A stretch of DNA of 64,000 bases from an uncultured Magnetospirillum sp. (GCF_903853455.1 NZ_CAINTR010000049.1:18870-82869); one strand, 5' to 3'; shown: positions 42,761-56,773, counted from the stretch's first letter. The notes: generated from the sequence alone by a model not told the origin. Numbers and translations are program-made.

Positions 42761-43204
42761 ATGCTGATCGACGGCTTCAATTCCGACGGTGTGGTCACCG
42801 TCAACCGGGTGGTGTTGCGTCAGGGCTACACCGTCGACGACCTGGAAGAGCGGGTGGCGCTGCTGTGCGAGAACGTCAAGACCTGGCATTCGGAGACCGG
42901 CTTCGTCGGCGGCTTCGTCGGCCTCAATTCGGGAATGATCTCCAACGAGGGCTCGACCGTGGGCCAGCCGGTGGCTTCGCCCATGGCCGGCCGCGAAGCG
43001 CTGATCGTCACCTTCTGGCGCAGCTTCGAGGAACACGAGCAGTCCCATCGCAGCCCGACCTTCCAGCCGCTGTTCGAAAGTGTCATCGAACTATGTGAGA
43101 ACGGTAATGAAGAGATCGCCTATACCATGCTGTGGCAGGGCAAGGCCTACGGTCCCGACGAGGCCAAGGCGGCCCAGCGCGCCAAGACCAGCCACGCCCC
43201 CTAG
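42761..43204 (+). CDS. Hypothetical protein, possible ABM-like ferredoxin fold
   Basis: A 147-residue soluble protein. The segment [20 protein letters not shown] resembles the W-x-S-x-E-x-H region of antibiotic-biosynthesis-monooxygenase-like dimeric barrels, so such a fold is possible. The ATG at 42761 has GGGAGGA upstream; the open frame extends to 42641 but lacks a start signal. Its stop codon overlaps the stop of the convergent HMG-CoA lyase gene within a CTAG. The function is unknown. Confidence 0.65.
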   Translation: MLIDGFNSDGVVTVNRVVLRQGYTVDDLEERVALLCENVKTWHSETGFVGGFVGLNSGMISNEGSTVGQPVASPMAGREALIVTFWRSFEEHEQSHRSPTFQPLFESVIELCENGNEEIAYTMLWQGKAYGPDEAKAAQRAKTSHAP

Positions 43205-44103
43205 GCCGCGCCCCCCTTGGCGCGGGCGACCTTGGAGCCGGTGGGGCGGCCCAGCGCGGCCGAGATGAAATTTCCGGCCGCGATCAGGCGGTCGAGGTCG
43301 ATGCCGGTCTCCAGTCCCAGCCCGTTCAGCATGTAGAGCACGTCCTCCGACGCGGCGTTGCCCGAGGCCCCCTTGGCATAGGGGCAGCCGCCCAGCCCGG
43401 CCACCGAGGCATCCACCACCGCCACGCCCTTTTCCAGCGCCGCCAGCAGATTGGCCAGGGCCTGGCCGTAGGTGTCGTGGAAATGGGCGGCCAGCATCTC
43501 CACCGGCAGCCGCCGCGCCACCGCCGCGATCAGGGTCTGGACCTGGGCGGGGGTGCCGGTGCCGATGGTGTCGCCCAGCGAAATCTCGTAGCAGCCCATG
43601 GTGGCCAGCCGGCCGGCGACCTCGACCACCGCCGCGGGCGCGATGGCGCCCTCGTAGGGGCAGCCCAGCACGCAGGAGACATAGCCCCGCACCCGCAATC
43701 CCTCGGCGCGGGCCTTCTCCACCACCGGGGCGAAGCGCTCCAGGCTTTCGGCGATGGAGCAGTTGATGTTCTTGCGCGAGAAGGTCTCGGAGGCGGCGGC
43801 GAACACCGCCACCTCGCCGGCCTTGGCGGCCAGCGCCGCCTCCAGGCCCTGCATGTTGGGCGTCAGTACCGGATAGGACACGCCGGGCTTGCGGGTGATG
43901 GCGGCCATCACCTCCGCGGTGGCGGCCATCTGCGGCACCCATTTGGGGCTGACGAAGCTGCCCGATTCGATCACCGGCAGGCCGGCGGCGGTCAGGCGGT
44001 CGATCAGCGCCACCTTGACCTCCACCGACACCGGCTTGGCCTCGTTCTGGAGGCCGTCGCGGGGGCCGACCTCGACCAGCTTGATACGCTTGGGCAGTCT
44101 CAT
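43201..44103 (-). CDS. liuE: Hydroxymethylglutaryl-CoA lyase
   Basis: A 300-residue TIM-barrel lyase that cleaves HMG-CoA to acetyl-CoA and acetoacetate, the final step of leucine breakdown. Motifs: [10 protein letters not shown] at the N-terminus, [12 protein letters not shown], and the catalytic-cysteine signature [23 protein letters not shown] precedes the ATG at 44103. It is the last gene of the liu cluster, separated from liuD by a palindromic repeat. Confidence 0.94.
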   Translation of the reverse strand: MRLPKRIKLVEVGPRDGLQNEAKPVSVEVKVALIDRLTAAGLPVIESGSFVSPKWVPQMAATAEVMAAITRKPGVSYPVLTPNMQGLEAALAAKAGEVAVFAAASETFSRKNINCSIAESLERFAPVVEKARAEGLRVRGYVSCVLGCPYEGAIAPAAVVEVAGRLATMGCYEISLGDTIGTGTPAQVQTLIAAVARRLPVEMLAAHFHDTYGQALANLLAALEKGVAVVDASVAGLGGCPYAKGASGNAASEDVLYMLNGLGLETGIDLDRLIAAGNFISAALGRPTGSKVARAKGGAA

Positions 44104-44125
44104 GGCGGTATCCTCGGCTCGGCCC

Positions 44126-44221
44126 CCCCACCTCAACCCTCCCCACCAAGGGGAGGGGGTAAAAGGAGAGGCGCCATCGTTTTCTTCTCCCTCCCCCCGG
44201 TGGGGAGGGCCGGGGTGGGGG
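44126..44221. repeat. REP-like palindromic repeat pair between liuD and liuE
   Basis: Units CCCTCCCCACCAAGGGGAGG and CTCCCCCCGGTGGGGAGGGC face each other. It is a diverged member of the CCCTC...GAGGG family found at four other places. In liu mRNA it would fold into a hairpin just before liuE. Confidence 0.75.
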
Positions 44222-46219
<1,998 letters not shown>

Positions 46220-46224
46220 CGGGG

Positions 46225-47001
46225 CTATACCTCCACCCAACTCGGCTTACACTTGTCCAGGAAAGCGGCGACACCCTCCTGGCCTTCGTCGCTGGCGCGG
46301 ATGTCGGCGATCTGCTCCGCCGTCCAATCGCGCAAGCTCTCGTCCAAGGGATCGTCGGTGACACGGCGGATCAGGCGCTTGGCCGCCGCCATGGCTTGGG
46401 GACCGTTGCCCAGCAGCTTGGCCAGCCAGAGGTCGCGGACCTGCTCCAGCTTGTCGGCGGGCACCACCTCGTGCACCAGACCGCAGGCCAGCGCCGTCGC
46501 TGCGGTGAACACCTCGGCGGTGATGGCGTAGCGCCGCGCGGCGCGGCCGCCCATGGCGCGGACCACGAAGGGACTGATGGCCGCCGGGATCAGGCCCAGC
46601 TTGACCTCGGACAGGCAGAAGCTGGCGCTCTCGGCCGCCACCACCAGATCGCAACAGGCCACCAGACCGACGCCGCCGCCATAGGCGGCCCCCTGGACCA
46701 CGCCGATCACCGGGCGCGGGCAGGTGTCGATGGCTTCCATCACCCCGGACAGCGCCTTGGCATCGGCCAGATTGTCGGCCGGACTGTTGCCGGCCATGCG
46801 CTTCATCCAGGCGAGATCGCCACCGGCGGAAAAGCTCTTGCCGGTGCTTTGCAGCACCACGGCGCGGCAATCCTCCACCGCCTGGAAGGCCTGGGTCAGT
46901 TGGGCGATCAACCCGTCGTCGAAGGCATTGTGGCGGTCGGGCCGGTTGAGGGTGACATACCGCACCGCCCCCTTGGTCTCGATCAGCAGGGCTTCGGTCA
47001 T
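46225..47001 (-). CDS. liuC: Methylglutaconyl-CoA hydratase (enoyl-CoA hydratase family)
   Basis: A 258-residue crotonase-fold enzyme. Motifs include SFSAGGDLAWMKRM and GVVQGAAYGGGVGLVACCD for the oxyanion hole, and FCLSEVKLGLIPAAISPFV. In the liu pathway it hydrates 3-methylglutaconyl-CoA to HMG-CoA. It lies 5 bp after liuB and 5 bp before liuD. Confidence 0.9.
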   Translation of the reverse strand: MTEALLIETKGAVRYVTLNRPDRHNAFDDGLIAQLTQAFQAVEDCRAVVLQSTGKSFSAGGDLAWMKRMAGNSPADNLADAKALSGVMEAIDTCPRPVIGVVQGAAYGGGVGLVACCDLVVAAESASFCLSEVKLGLIPAAISPFVVRAMGGRAARRYAITAEVFTAATALACGLVHEVVPADKLEQVRDLWLAKLLGNGPQAMAAAKRLIRRVTDDPLDESLRDWTAEQIADIRASDEGQEGVAAFLDKCKPSWVEV

Positions 47002-47005
47002 GGCG

Positions 47006-48613
<1,608 letters not shown>

Positions 48614-48621
48614 ATTATTTG

Positions 48622-48718
48622 TCCCTCAGTCGCCGGGCGCCGCCTCCGGCGGCTTGGCTTTCGCGCCACGCGGCGCGCCGGCCCTTGGCCGCAACTCCGG
48701 GCCTATCGGCCCGTCGGA
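48622..48718 (-). repeat. Structured dispersed element, copy A (liuA-liuB spacer)
   Basis: One of three related ~100-bp elements (others at 53777-53874 and 57961-58066). Read on the minus strand it can form four successive hairpins: CGGGCC/GGCCCG, CGGCC/GGCCG, CGCGCC/GGCGCG and GCCGCC/GGCGGC. The tail CCCGGCGACTGAGGGA follows. Arms differ between copies but pairing is kept. It lies in the direction of liu transcription. Confidence 0.75.
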
Positions 48719-48732
48719 TTGCTTCTCGGCAG

Positions 48733-49902
48733 TTACTTCGTCTCTTCGAACAGCTCGCGGCCGATCAGCATGCGGCGGATTTCGCTGGTGCCGGCGCCGA
48801 TCTCGTAGAGCTTGGCATCGCGCAGCAGACGGCCGGTGGCGTATTCGTTGATATAGCCGTTGCCGCCCAGGGTCTGGATCGCTTCCAGCGCCATCCAGGT
48901 GGCCTTCTCGGCGGCGTAGAGGATCACCCCGGCGGCGTCCTTGCGGGTGGTCTCGCCCCGGTTGCAGGCCTTGGCCACCGCGTAGGTATAGGCGCGGCAG
49001 GCGTTGAAGGTGGTGTACATGTCGGCCAGCTTGCCCTGCATCAGCTGGAACAGGCCGATGGGCTGGCCGAACTGCTCGCGCTCGTGGACATAGGGCACCA
49101 CGATGTCCATGCAGGCGGCCATGATGCCCAGCGGCCCGCCGGTCAGCACCACCCGCTCGTAGTCCAGCCCGCTCATCAGGACGTTGACGCCCTTGCCGAC
49201 GGCGTTCAGCACGTTCTCTTCCGGCACCTCGCAGTCCTGGAACACCAGCTCGCCGGTGTTGGAACCGCGCATGCCCAGCTTGTCCAGCTTCTGGGCCACC
49301 GAGAAGCCCTTGAAGGTCTTCTCCACCAGGAAGGCGGTGATGCCACGCGGGCCGGCGGCAAGGTCGGTCTTGGCGTAGACCACGATCACGTCGGCGTCGG
49401 GGCCGTTGGTGATCCACATCTTGGAGCCGTTGAGGATGTAGCGGTCGCCCTTCTTCTCCGCCTTCAGCTTCATGCTGACCACGTCGGAGCCGGAATTGGG
49501 CTCGCTCATGGCCAGGGCGCCGATATATTCGCCGGAGATCAGCTTGGGCAGGTATTTGCGCTTCTGGGCCTCGCTGCCGTTGCGGCGGATCTGGTTGACG
49601 CAGAGATTGGAGTGCGCCCCGTAGGACAGGCCGACCGAGGCCGAGGCGCGGCTGATCTCCTCCATGGCGATGACATGTTCGAGATAGCTCATGCCGGCGC
49701 CGCCGTACTCCTCCTCGACGGTGATGCCCAGCAGGCCCATATCGCCCAGCTTGCGCCACAGCTCGTTGGGGAACTCGTTGCTGCGGTCGATCTCGGCGGC
49801 GCGGGGCGCGATCACGTCGGCGGCGAAGGCGGCCACCGAATCGCGCAGCATGTCGGCGGTCTCACCCAGATCGAAGTTCAGCGCGGAATTGAAGCCCGGC
49901 AT
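48733..49902 (-). CDS. liuA: Isovaleryl-CoA dehydrogenase
   Basis: A 389-residue FAD acyl-CoA dehydrogenase, first committed enzyme of the leucine branch. Family signatures [20 protein letters not shown] and [20 protein letters not shown] are present. A glutamate in [17 protein letters not shown] occupies the position used as catalytic base in isovaleryl-CoA dehydrogenase. It leads liuA-B-C-D-E. No liuR regulator is seen upstream; an AEC transporter gene lies there. Confidence 0.95.
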   Translation of the reverse strand: MPGFNSALNFDLGETADMLRDSVAAFAADVIAPRAAEIDRSNEFPNELWRKLGDMGLLGITVEEEYGGAGMSYLEHVIAMEEISRASASVGLSYGAHSNLCVNQIRRNGSEAQKRKYLPKLISGEYIGALAMSEPNSGSDVVSMKLKAEKKGDRYILNGSKMWITNGPDADVIVVYAKTDLAAGPRGITAFLVEKTFKGFSVAQKLDKLGMRGSNTGELVFQDCEVPEENVLNAVGKGVNVLMSGLDYERVVLTGGPLGIMAACMDIVVPYVHEREQFGQPIGLFQLMQGKLADMYTTFNACRAYTYAVAKACNRGETTRKDAAGVILYAAEKATWMALEAIQTLGGNGYINEYATGRLLRDAKLYEIGAGTSEIRRMLIGRELFEETK

Positions 49903-49973
49903 CAGTCGGTTCCTCTCAAGCGGTCCAGAGCGTTAAACGAGCATACGTTTTTTTAATCCCGCCGCAAGGGGAT

Positions 49974-50912
49974 TCAGAATCCCCCGCTCACCAGCATGAT
50001 CCACAACGGCAGAACCACCGCCGCCGCCAGGGTCTGGACCGACAGCATGGCCGCCACCAGAGGCGCATCGCCCCCCATCTGGCGGGCCAGCACATAGGAG
50101 GTGGGAGCGGGCGGCAGGGCGGCATAGGCGACGCTGACGGCCAGCGGCACCCCCGTCAGTCCCGCCAGCGTTCCGGCTTGCCAGACCATCAGGGGCAGGA
50201 CCAGCCCCTTCAGGACCAGGGACAGCAGGACCGGGGGACCGGCGGTTTTGACGCTGCCGAGGGGCAGACCGGCGCCGACCGCCAGCAGGCCGAGCGGCAG
50301 CGAGGCGCTGCCCAGGATCATGAGAAAGGACTGGGCGGGCACGGGCAGGCGGAGCCCGGCCAGATTGACGGCGATGCCCAGCAGGCTGGACAGAATCAGC
50401 GGATTGGTGACCACCGGGACAATGGCGGCCCGCCAGCGGAAACGCTCCGGTCTGGCCCAGCGCAGCATGACCAGCACGCTGAGCAGATTGACCAGCGGCA
50501 CCACGACGGCGAGGCAGACGGCGATCAAGGCGATCCCCTCCGTCCCCCAGACTCCGGCGGCCACGCCCAACGCCACATAGGAATTGGGGCGGAGAATGCA
50601 TTGGAACAACGAGGTGAAGCCGGGACCGTCCAGGCGGGACCATGGCCGAATCAGCCAGGACGAGGCCAGGACCGCCGCCGCGGCCATGGCCAGCAGGGTG
50701 CCGCCATGGACCATGGCCAGCCGTCCCACCGGCACTCCGTCCAGTCGGGCATTGGCCAGACTGGTGAACAGCAGGGCGGGAAAGAACAAGACATAGGTCA
50801 GGCGCTCGGAACCGGGCCAGAACGCCTCGTCGACCCAGCGCCGCGACCGTATCAGGTGCCCCAGTCCGATCAGCAGGATGATGGGCGCCAATGCGGCGAG
50901 AATCGGCCCCAT
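49974..50912 (-). CDS. AEC (auxin efflux carrier) family transporter
   Basis: A 312-residue inner-membrane protein with about ten hydrophobic segments. It begins MGPILAALAPIILLIGLGHL and contains SLFQCILRPNSYVALGVA and LPPAPTSYVLARQMGG, typical of AEC/malonate-type permeases. The substrate is unknown. It follows the cNMP-binding gene by 9 bp in the same direction. Confidence 0.85.
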   Translation of the reverse strand: MGPILAALAPIILLIGLGHLIRSRRWVDEAFWPGSERLTYVLFFPALLFTSLANARLDGVPVGRLAMVHGGTLLAMAAAAVLASSWLIRPWSRLDGPGFTSLFQCILRPNSYVALGVAAGVWGTEGIALIAVCLAVVVPLVNLLSVLVMLRWARPERFRWRAAIVPVVTNPLILSSLLGIAVNLAGLRLPVPAQSFLMILGSASLPLGLLAVGAGLPLGSVKTAGPPVLLSLVLKGLVLPLMVWQAGTLAGLTGVPLAVSVAYAALPPAPTSYVLARQMGGDAPLVAAMLSVQTLAAAVVLPLWIMLVSGGF

Positions 50913-50921
50913 GGACGGTGT

Positions 50922-51326
50922 CTAACTCTCGATCCCGTGCTCCGCCAGAATCGCCTTGGCGTCGGCGAGATCCTTGCCCACCACCCGGATGGTGGTCAGC
51001 AGCGACTGCACCAGGGTGGTCAGGCCCGGCGGCGCCTGTTCCATCATGGAGCGGATGGCGTCCTTTTCCAGCACCAGACAGACCACGTCGTCATCGGCCA
51101 GGGCGCCGGCCATGCGCGGCGCGTCGTCCATCATGGACAATTCCCCGAACACCTGGAACGGCCAGACGCGGCCGATGGTCACGCGCTTGCCGGCCACCGT
51201 CTTGAAAATGCGCACGGTGCCCTGTTGCAGCATATAGGCCTCGTGGCCCACCTCGCCCTCGCGGAAGATCACGGTTCCGGTGGAAAAGCTGCGGCGTTCG
51301 GGCATGCCACTCTTCTTGTCGGTCAT
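50922..51326 (-). CDS. Cyclic nucleotide-binding domain protein
   Basis: A 134-residue stand-alone cNMP-binding domain, pattern TVIFREGEVGHEAYMLQQGT, FGELSMMDDAPRMAGALADD. The PRMAGA motif replaces the usual PRSA at the phosphate-binding cassette, so ligand binding is uncertain. There is no helix-turn-helix, so it is not a Crp-type transcription factor. It is 9 bp upstream of the AEC transporter gene and could regulate it. Confidence 0.85.
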   Translation of the reverse strand: MTDKKSGMPERRSFSTGTVIFREGEVGHEAYMLQQGTVRIFKTVAGKRVTIGRVWPFQVFGELSMMDDAPRMAGALADDDVVCLVLEKDAIRSMMEQAPPGLTTLVQSLLTTIRVVGKDLADAKAILAEHGIES

Positions 51327-51389
51327 CTCGTCCCCTCAATGGTCCCCGGTGAGGACGGCAGCATAGCGCGCGCCGCGTCCTGAGTCAGG

Positions 51390-51418
51390 TTGCTCATGCT
51401 CTGGACCAGGAGTAGGCT
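51390..51418 (+). promoter_or_regulatory. Candidate sigma-70 promoter of the patatin gene
   Basis: TTGCTC (51390-51395) and TAGGCT (51413-51418) are separated by 17 bp, 44 bp upstream of the ATG at 51462. Confidence 0.45.
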
Positions 51419-51461
51419 CGAAAAAAAAGATCAGGGACCTTCTCTATCGGGAGGACAGGCA

Positions 51462-52613
51462 ATGGGTAAGACGCATAAAATCGCGCTGGCCCTGCAAGGG
51501 GGCGGTGTTCACGGCGCTTTCACCTGGGGGGTGCTGGACGCCCTGCTGGATGAGGTCGTCAACGGCGAACTCCATGTCGTCGGGCTCAGCGGGTCGTCGT
51601 CGGGGGCCTTGACCGCCACCGCCATGGCCTACGGCTACCACGAGGGCGCGGCGTTGCCGGGGCCCGCCACCGCCCGGACGCGGCGCATGGCCGAGGCGGC
51701 GCGCGGCAAGCTCCGCGAGCTGTGGGAAACCGTCGCCCGCACCGCCTTCTGGGGCGGCAACCCCTTCGTCGCCGCCATCGGCATGGCGCCCAGTTGGAAC
51801 ATCGACGACACCGCCGCCGCCCGCTGGGCCGACGTGGCGACCTCCTCGGGGCAACCGGCCGAGACCGGCCTCGGCGCCACCCTCACCACCGTTCTGCGCG
51901 AGGTTCTGCCCGAGATTCCCGCCATCTTCGCCCTGCCCCAGGACGGCACTCCCATGCTGGCGGTGGCCGCCACCGACATCGTCGATTGCCGGCGCCAGAT
52001 GTTCGTCGATGGCGCCGTGTCGCCCGACGTGATCAAGGCTACCTCCTGCCTGCCCACCAGCTTCCAAAGCGTCGCCATCGGCGACCGCAGCTACTGGGAC
52101 GGCGGCTACATGGGCAACCCGCCGCTGACGCCGCTGATCGAATGCATGCGCGAGACCGACGCCCACGACCTGGTGGTGGTGACCCTCAATCCCCTGCATC
52201 GCGCCGGCCCGCCGGCGGGGCCGCGCCAGATGCTGGACCGCCTCAACGAGGTGACCTTCAACGCCTCGCTGGTGCACGAGGTCAACGCCATCGAGACCAT
52301 CAACCGGCTGATCGACGCCGGCATGGTCAAGGACCCGCCCGCCCGCCAGCATCCCTTCACCCGGGTCAACCTGCACCGCATCCATGCCGACGAGGACATG
52401 AGCAAGCTGGGGATCTATTCCAAGGACGCCCCCGCCTGGGACTTCCTGGTTCATCTGCGCGACCTCGGCCGCGAGACCTTCAAGAAGGCCTGGCCGGAGA
52501 TCAAGCCGGCCCTGGGCCAGCACTCGTCCTGGGACACCACCGCCCTGTGCGACAGCATCCTGTCGCGCAAGGCGATCACCACGCGGGAGAGGGAGCCCTC
52601 GCCTCCATCTTGA
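51462..52613 (+). CDS. Patatin-like phospholipase family protein
   Basis: A 383-residue serine hydrolase. The oxyanion loop is [10 protein letters not shown] (about 11-20), the nucleophile elbow GSSSG with Ser46, and the catalytic Asp213 in [11 protein letters not shown]. No signal peptide is seen. The ATG at 51462 follows GGGAGGA. It precedes dprA. It may act on phospholipid or, as for some alphaproteobacterial homologues, intracellular polyester; this is not decided by sequence. Confidence 0.88.
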   Translation: MGKTHKIALALQGGGVHGAFTWGVLDALLDEVVNGELHVVGLSGSSSGALTATAMAYGYHEGAALPGPATARTRRMAEAARGKLRELWETVARTAFWGGNPFVAAIGMAPSWNIDDTAAARWADVATSSGQPAETGLGATLTTVLREVLPEIPAIFALPQDGTPMLAVAATDIVDCRRQMFVDGAVSPDVIKATSCLPTSFQSVAIGDRSYWDGGYMGNPPLTPLIECMRETDAHDLVVVTLNPLHRAGPPAGPRQMLDRLNEVTFNASLVHEVNAIETINRLIDAGMVKDPPARQHPFTRVNLHRIHADEDMSKLGIYSKDAPAWDFLVHLRDLGRETFKKAWPEIKPALGQHSSWDTTALCDSILSRKAITTREREPSPPS

Positions 52614-52644
52614 CCGATTGCAGACACTCGTCCATCCTCGCGCC

Positions 52645-53760
52645 ATGGACGAGGGCACTCGCACATTATCGGCGGCGGAACGGTTGGACTGGCTGCGGTT
52701 GATCCGCAGCGAGAATGTGGGACCGCGCACCTTCAACCGCCTGCTGGAGCGGTTCGGCAGCGCCGGCGGCGCCCTGGACGCCCTGCCCGACATGGCCAAG
52801 CGCGGCGGTTTGCGTCGTGCCATTTCCATCTGCTCCAAAGCCGATGCCGAACGCGAGATGGCCGCCGTCGAGCGGATCGGCGCCCGGCTGCTCGCCACCA
52901 TCGAACCGGCCTATCCGCGCTGGCTCGCCGGGGCCGAGGATGCGCCGCCGCTGCTGTCGGTGATCGGCGACGCCTCGGTCCTGACCCGGCCCATGGTGGC
53001 CATGGTGGGGGCGCGCAACGGCCGCAACTTCGCCCGCAAGCTGGCCGCCGACCTGGGGCGCGCCGGCATGGTGGTGGCCAGCGGCATGGCGCGCGGCATC
53101 GACACCGCCGCCCATCAAGGCGCCTTGGCCTCGGGCACCGTGGCGGTGCTGGCCGGCGGCGCCGACGTGATCTATCCGCCCGAGAATGACGGGCTGTGGC
53201 GCGACATCGCCCAGGCCGGCGTGGTGGTGTCCGAGATGCCGCCCGGAACCCAACCCCAGGCCAGCTATTTCCCCCGCCGCAACCGCATCATCTCGGGCCT
53301 GTCGCTGGGGGTGGTGGTGGTCGAGGCCAATGCCCGCTCGGGCTCGCTGATCACGGCGCGCTTCGCCGCCGACCAGGGCCGCGAAGTGTTCGCGGTGCCG
53401 GGCTCGCCCATGGACCCTCGGGCGGCCGGTCCCAACGACCTGATCCGCCACGGCGCCACCTTGACCGAATCCGCCGAGGATGTTTTGGCCGTGCTGTCGG
53501 ACCTGTTGCGGCGGCCGCTGGGAGAGGACAAAACGGCGCAATATCGCGGGCCGGCGGCCACCCTTCCCGCCGAGGACGAGGCCGCCCGGGCGCGGTCCCA
53601 GATCCTCGAACTGCTGGGGCCGTCACCCGTGAGTGTTGACGAAATCATCCGCCAATGCCAATTGTCACCCTCCGTGGTGTCCTGGGTGCTGCTGGAATTG
53701 GAACTTGCCGGCCGTCTGGACCGCCACCCTGGCAACAAGGTATCGCTCTTGATGGGCTGA
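52645..53760 (+). CDS. dprA: DNA-processing protein DprA
   Basis: A 371-residue RecA-loading protein. An N-terminal SAM-like region ([19 protein letters not shown]) leads into the Rossmann-like core with [34 protein letters not shown] and [22 protein letters not shown]-terminal winged helix includes [12 protein letters not shown]. Start at the ATG 52645; an in-frame TTG at 52618 is possible, and neither has a strong ribosome-binding site. dprA-topA order is common in alphaproteobacteria. Confidence 0.94.
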   Translation: MDEGTRTLSAAERLDWLRLIRSENVGPRTFNRLLERFGSAGGALDALPDMAKRGGLRRAISICSKADAEREMAAVERIGARLLATIEPAYPRWLAGAEDAPPLLSVIGDASVLTRPMVAMVGARNGRNFARKLAADLGRAGMVVASGMARGIDTAAHQGALASGTVAVLAGGADVIYPPENDGLWRDIAQAGVVVSEMPPGTQPQASYFPRRNRIISGLSLGVVVVEANARSGSLITARFAADQGREVFAVPGSPMDPRAAGPNDLIRHGATLTESAEDVLAVLSDLLRRPLGEDKTAQYRGPAATLPAEDEAARARSQILELLGPSPVSVDEIIRQCQLSPSVVSWVLLELELAGRLDRHPGNKVSLLMG

Positions 53761-53776
53761 GCCTGTTGCCCTGTAC

Positions 53777-53874
53777 CGACGGGCGGATTCGCCCGGAGGC
53801 AAGGCCAAGGGCCGCAGCGCCACATGGCGCGCAAGCCAAGCCCACGGATGTGGGCGCCCGGCGCCTGAGGGACA
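53777..53874 (+). repeat. Structured dispersed element, copy B (dprA-topA spacer)
   Basis: Four hairpins can form in order: CGGGCG/CGCCCG, GGCC/GGCC, GCGCC/GGCGC and CCCAC/GTGGG. The tail CCCGGCGCCTGAGGGACAAT follows. Stems differ from copies A and C by paired changes. It ends 53 bp before the topA start and lies in its transcript direction. Confidence 0.75.
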
Positions 53875-53927
53875 ATAGGCGTGTCACGCCAGTGGCTCGC
53901 CGGCATGCAAAGTGTGATCGGAAGCGG

Positions 53928-56630
53928 ATGAAAGTCGTCGTCGTCGAGTCTCCGGCCAAGGCCAAGACCATCAACAAGTACCTGGGAAGCGATTTCCACG
54001 TGCTGGCCTCGTTCGGCCATATCCGCGACCTGCCGGCCAAGGACGGCTCGGTCAGGCCCGACGAGGCCTTCGCCATGGACTGGGAGACCGATCCCAAGTC
54101 CGAACGCCACATCAAGGACATCGCCGCCGCCGTCAAGGGGGCCGAGAAGCTGTTCCTCGCCACCGATCCGGATCGCGAAGGCGAGGCTATCTCCTGGCAC
54201 GTCAAGAAGGTGTTGGAGGAGCGCAAGGCGCTGAAGGGCGTCGAGGTCAAGCGGGTGGTGTTCCACGAGATCACCAAGACCGCCGTGCTCGACGCCATGC
54301 GCCATCCCCGCGACATCGACCAGGAACTGGTGGACGCCTATCTGGCGCGCCGGGCGCTGGACTATCTGGTGGGCTTCACCCTGTCGCCGGTGCTGTGGCG
54401 CAAGCTGCCGGGCTCGCGCTCGGCGGGGCGCGTCCAGTCGGTGGCGCTGCGGCTGATCTGCCAGCGCGAATCCGAGATCGAGGCGTTCAAGTCGCAGGAA
54501 TACTGGACCATCGCCGCCGACTTCCAGACCCCCAAGGGGCCGGTGCTGAGCGCGGCGCTGACCCATCTCGACGGCAAGAAGCTCGACAAATTCGACCTGC
54601 CCAGCCAAGCAGCCGCCAAGGCGGCCGAGGCCAAGGCCGCCGCCGCCACCTACGCGGTGGCCAAGGTGGAGCGCAAGCGGGCCAAGCGCAATCCGTTCCC
54701 GCCCTTCACCACCTCGACCATCCAGCAGGAAGCCAGCCGCAAGCTCTATTTCGGCGCGGCGCGGACCATGCAACTGGCCCAGCGCCTGTATGAAGGCGTC
54801 GATATCGGCGGCGAGACCGTGGGTCTCATCACCTATATGCGAACCGACGGCGTCCAGATGGCGGCCGAAGCCATCGCCTCGGCCCGCGAGGTCATCGGCA
54901 ACGAGTTCGGCAAGGCCTATGTGCCGGAGGCGCCGCGGCTCTACAAGACCAAGGCCAAGAACGCCCAGGAGGCCCACGAGGCCATCCGCCCCACCGACCT
55001 GGCCCGCCGGCCGGAAGACGTGGCCCGCTATCTCGACAAGGACCAGTTGCGGCTCTACGAGCTGATCTGGAAGCGCACCATCGCCAGCCAGATGGCCTCG
55101 GCCGAGCTGGATCAGGTGGCGGTGGACATTGCCAGCGCCGATCGCCAGATCACCTTCCGCGCCACCGGCTCGGTGGTGGTGTTCGACGGCTTCATGAAGG
55201 TCTATCGCGAGGACCGCGACGATTCCGACGACGAGGATGCCGAGAAGCTGCTGCCCGACGTGAACGAGGCCGATCCCATGGCGCGCCGTTCCATCAAGGC
55301 GGAGCAGCATTTCACCCAGCCGCCGCCGCGCTTCTCCGAAGCCAGTCTGGTCAAGCGCATGGAGGAGCTGGGCATCGGCCGACCCTCCACCTATGCCTCG
55401 ATCCTGACCGTGTTGCAGGACCGCAACTACGTGAAGCTGGATAGCCGCCGCTTCATCCCGGAAGATCGCGGCCGGCTGGTCACCGCCTTCCTGGAAAGCT
55501 TCTTCGGCCGCTATGTGGAGTACAACTTCACCGCCGAACTGGAAAACCAGCTGGACGACATTTCCGGCGGCCGCATCGACTGGAAGAAGGTGCTGGAGCA
55601 GTTCTGGACCGCCTTCTCCGGCTCGGTGGACGAGACCAAGGACCTGCGGGTCACCCAGGTGCTCGACGCGCTGGACGCGCTGCTGGGGCCGCACTTCTTC
55701 CCCGATGACGGTTCGGGCCACGATCCCCGCGTCTGCCCCACCTGCAATGCCGGAAGGCTGTCGCTGAAGCTGGGTAAGTTCGGCGCCTTCATCGGCTGCT
55801 CGGCCTATCCCGAATGCCGCTTCACCCGGCCGCTGACCAGCGGCGAGAGCGCCGGCGACGAGGAAACCCGCGAGGGGCCGAAGGAACTGGGCTTTGATCC
55901 CGCCTCCGGCCTGCCCGTGACGCTGCGCAAGGGGCCTTACGGCCATTACGTCCAGTTGGGCGACGAAAGCACCCTGAAGGCGGCCGAGCCCGCCCCCGAA
56001 CCGGTTGCCGAGCCGACGCCTGCGCCGGCCAAGGGCAAGAAGGCGGCCAAGCCGAAAGCCGTCAAGGCTCCCAAGGCCGCCAAGGCGCCCAAGCCCAAGC
56101 GGGTTTCGCTGTTCCGCGGCCTGGAACCGGCCGACGTCACCCTGGACGTGGCCTGCCAACTGCTGGCCTTGCCGCGCGAGGTCGGACTGCATCCCGAGAC
56201 CAAGCTGGTGATCAAGGCCGGGGTCGGCAAGTTCGGTCCTTATCTGATGTATGACGGCGGCTACAAGTCGCTGACCAAGGGCGACGACGTGCTGACCATC
56301 GGCATGAACCGCGCCGTCGAGCTGCTGGCCCAGGCCAAGGGACGCAGCGCGGCGACGCCGCTCAAGACCCTGGGCGAAAGCGACGGCAAGCCGGTCACCC
56401 TGCACGAGGGCAAGTACGGCCCCTATGTGTCGTGCAACGGCGTGCACGCCACCCTGCCCAACGGCACGGTGCTGGACGCGGTGACCCTGGAGGCGGCGTT
56501 GGAGCTGATCAAGGCCAAGGCCGCCAAGGGGCCGGCCAAGAAGCCGGCCAGGGCCGCCGCCGCCAAGAAGGCTCCGGCCAAGAAACCCGCCGCCAAGCCC
56601 AAAGCCAAGGCCAAGAAGGCGGCGGAGTAG
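53928..56630 (+). CDS. topA: DNA topoisomerase I
   Basis: A 900-residue type IA topoisomerase. The Toprim domain starts MKVVVVESPAKAKTINKYLG and has the DPDREGEA metal-binding motif. Catalytic Tyr303 lies in GLITYMRTDG. One C-terminal zinc finger (CPTC...CSAYPEC) is clear, and two or three further topoisomerase C-terminal repeats follow. The last ~40 residues are Lys/Ala/Pro-rich. The ATG at 53928 follows GGAAG; the open frame reaches back to 53655 through dprA. It relaxes negative supercoils. Confidence 0.97.
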   Translation: MKVVVVESPAKAKTINKYLGSDFHVLASFGHIRDLPAKDGSVRPDEAFAMDWETDPKSERHIKDIAAAVKGAEKLFLATDPDREGEAISWHVKKVLEERKALKGVEVKRVVFHEITKTAVLDAMRHPRDIDQELVDAYLARRALDYLVGFTLSPVLWRKLPGSRSAGRVQSVALRLICQRESEIEAFKSQEYWTIAADFQTPKGPVLSAALTHLDGKKLDKFDLPSQAAAKAAEAKAAAATYAVAKVERKRAKRNPFPPFTTSTIQQEASRKLYFGAARTMQLAQRLYEGVDIGGETVGLITYMRTDGVQMAAEAIASAREVIGNEFGKAYVPEAPRLYKTKAKNAQEAHEAIRPTDLARRPEDVARYLDKDQLRLYELIWKRTIASQMASAELDQVAVDIASADRQITFRATGSVVVFDGFMKVYREDRDDSDDEDAEKLLPDVNEADPMARRSIKAEQHFTQPPPRFSEASLVKRMEELGIGRPSTYASILTVLQDRNYVKLDSRRFIPEDRGRLVTAFLESFFGRYVEYNFTAELENQLDDISGGRIDWKKVLEQFWTAFSGSVDETKDLRVTQVLDALDALLGPHFFPDDGSGHDPRVCPTCNAGRLSLKLGKFGAFIGCSAYPECRFTRPLTSGESAGDEETREGPKELGFDPASGLPVTLRKGPYGHYVQLGDESTLKAAEPAPEPVAEPTPAPAKGKKAAKPKAVKAPKAAKAPKPKRVSLFRGLEPADVTLDVACQLLALPREVGLHPETKLVIKAGVGKFGPYLMYDGGYKSLTKGDDVLTIGMNRAVELLAQAKGRSAATPLKTLGESDGKPVTLHEGKYGPYVSCNGVHATLPNGTVLDAVTLEAALELIKAKAAKGPAKKPARAAAAKKAPAKKPAAKPKAKAKKAAE

Positions 56631-56635
56631 GACAT

Positions 56636-56755
56636 TCGGCCCCTCGCCCGCTTGCGGGAGAGGGAGGGGCCCGCCGCCGCAGGCGGTGGGAGGGTGAGGG
56701 CCCTCACCCGGCTCGGCCGTGCCTCGCCACCCTCTCCCGCAAGCGGGCGAGGGTT
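56636..56755. repeat. REP/BIME-like palindromic repeat pair after topA
   Basis: Left unit CCCTCGCCCGCTTGCGGGAG and right unit CTCTCCCGCAAGCGGGCGAG are near-identical to the element at 25703-25837. It fills the topA-aminotransferase gap and may act as a transcript end or attenuator. Confidence 0.85.
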
Positions 56756-56773
56756 CATTGGGAGATGCATGAC

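Noticed and set aside
53265..56447. 1060-codon minus-strand frame opposite topA and dprA
   Set aside because: Antisense shadow produced by high GC3; topA and dprA are unmistakable.
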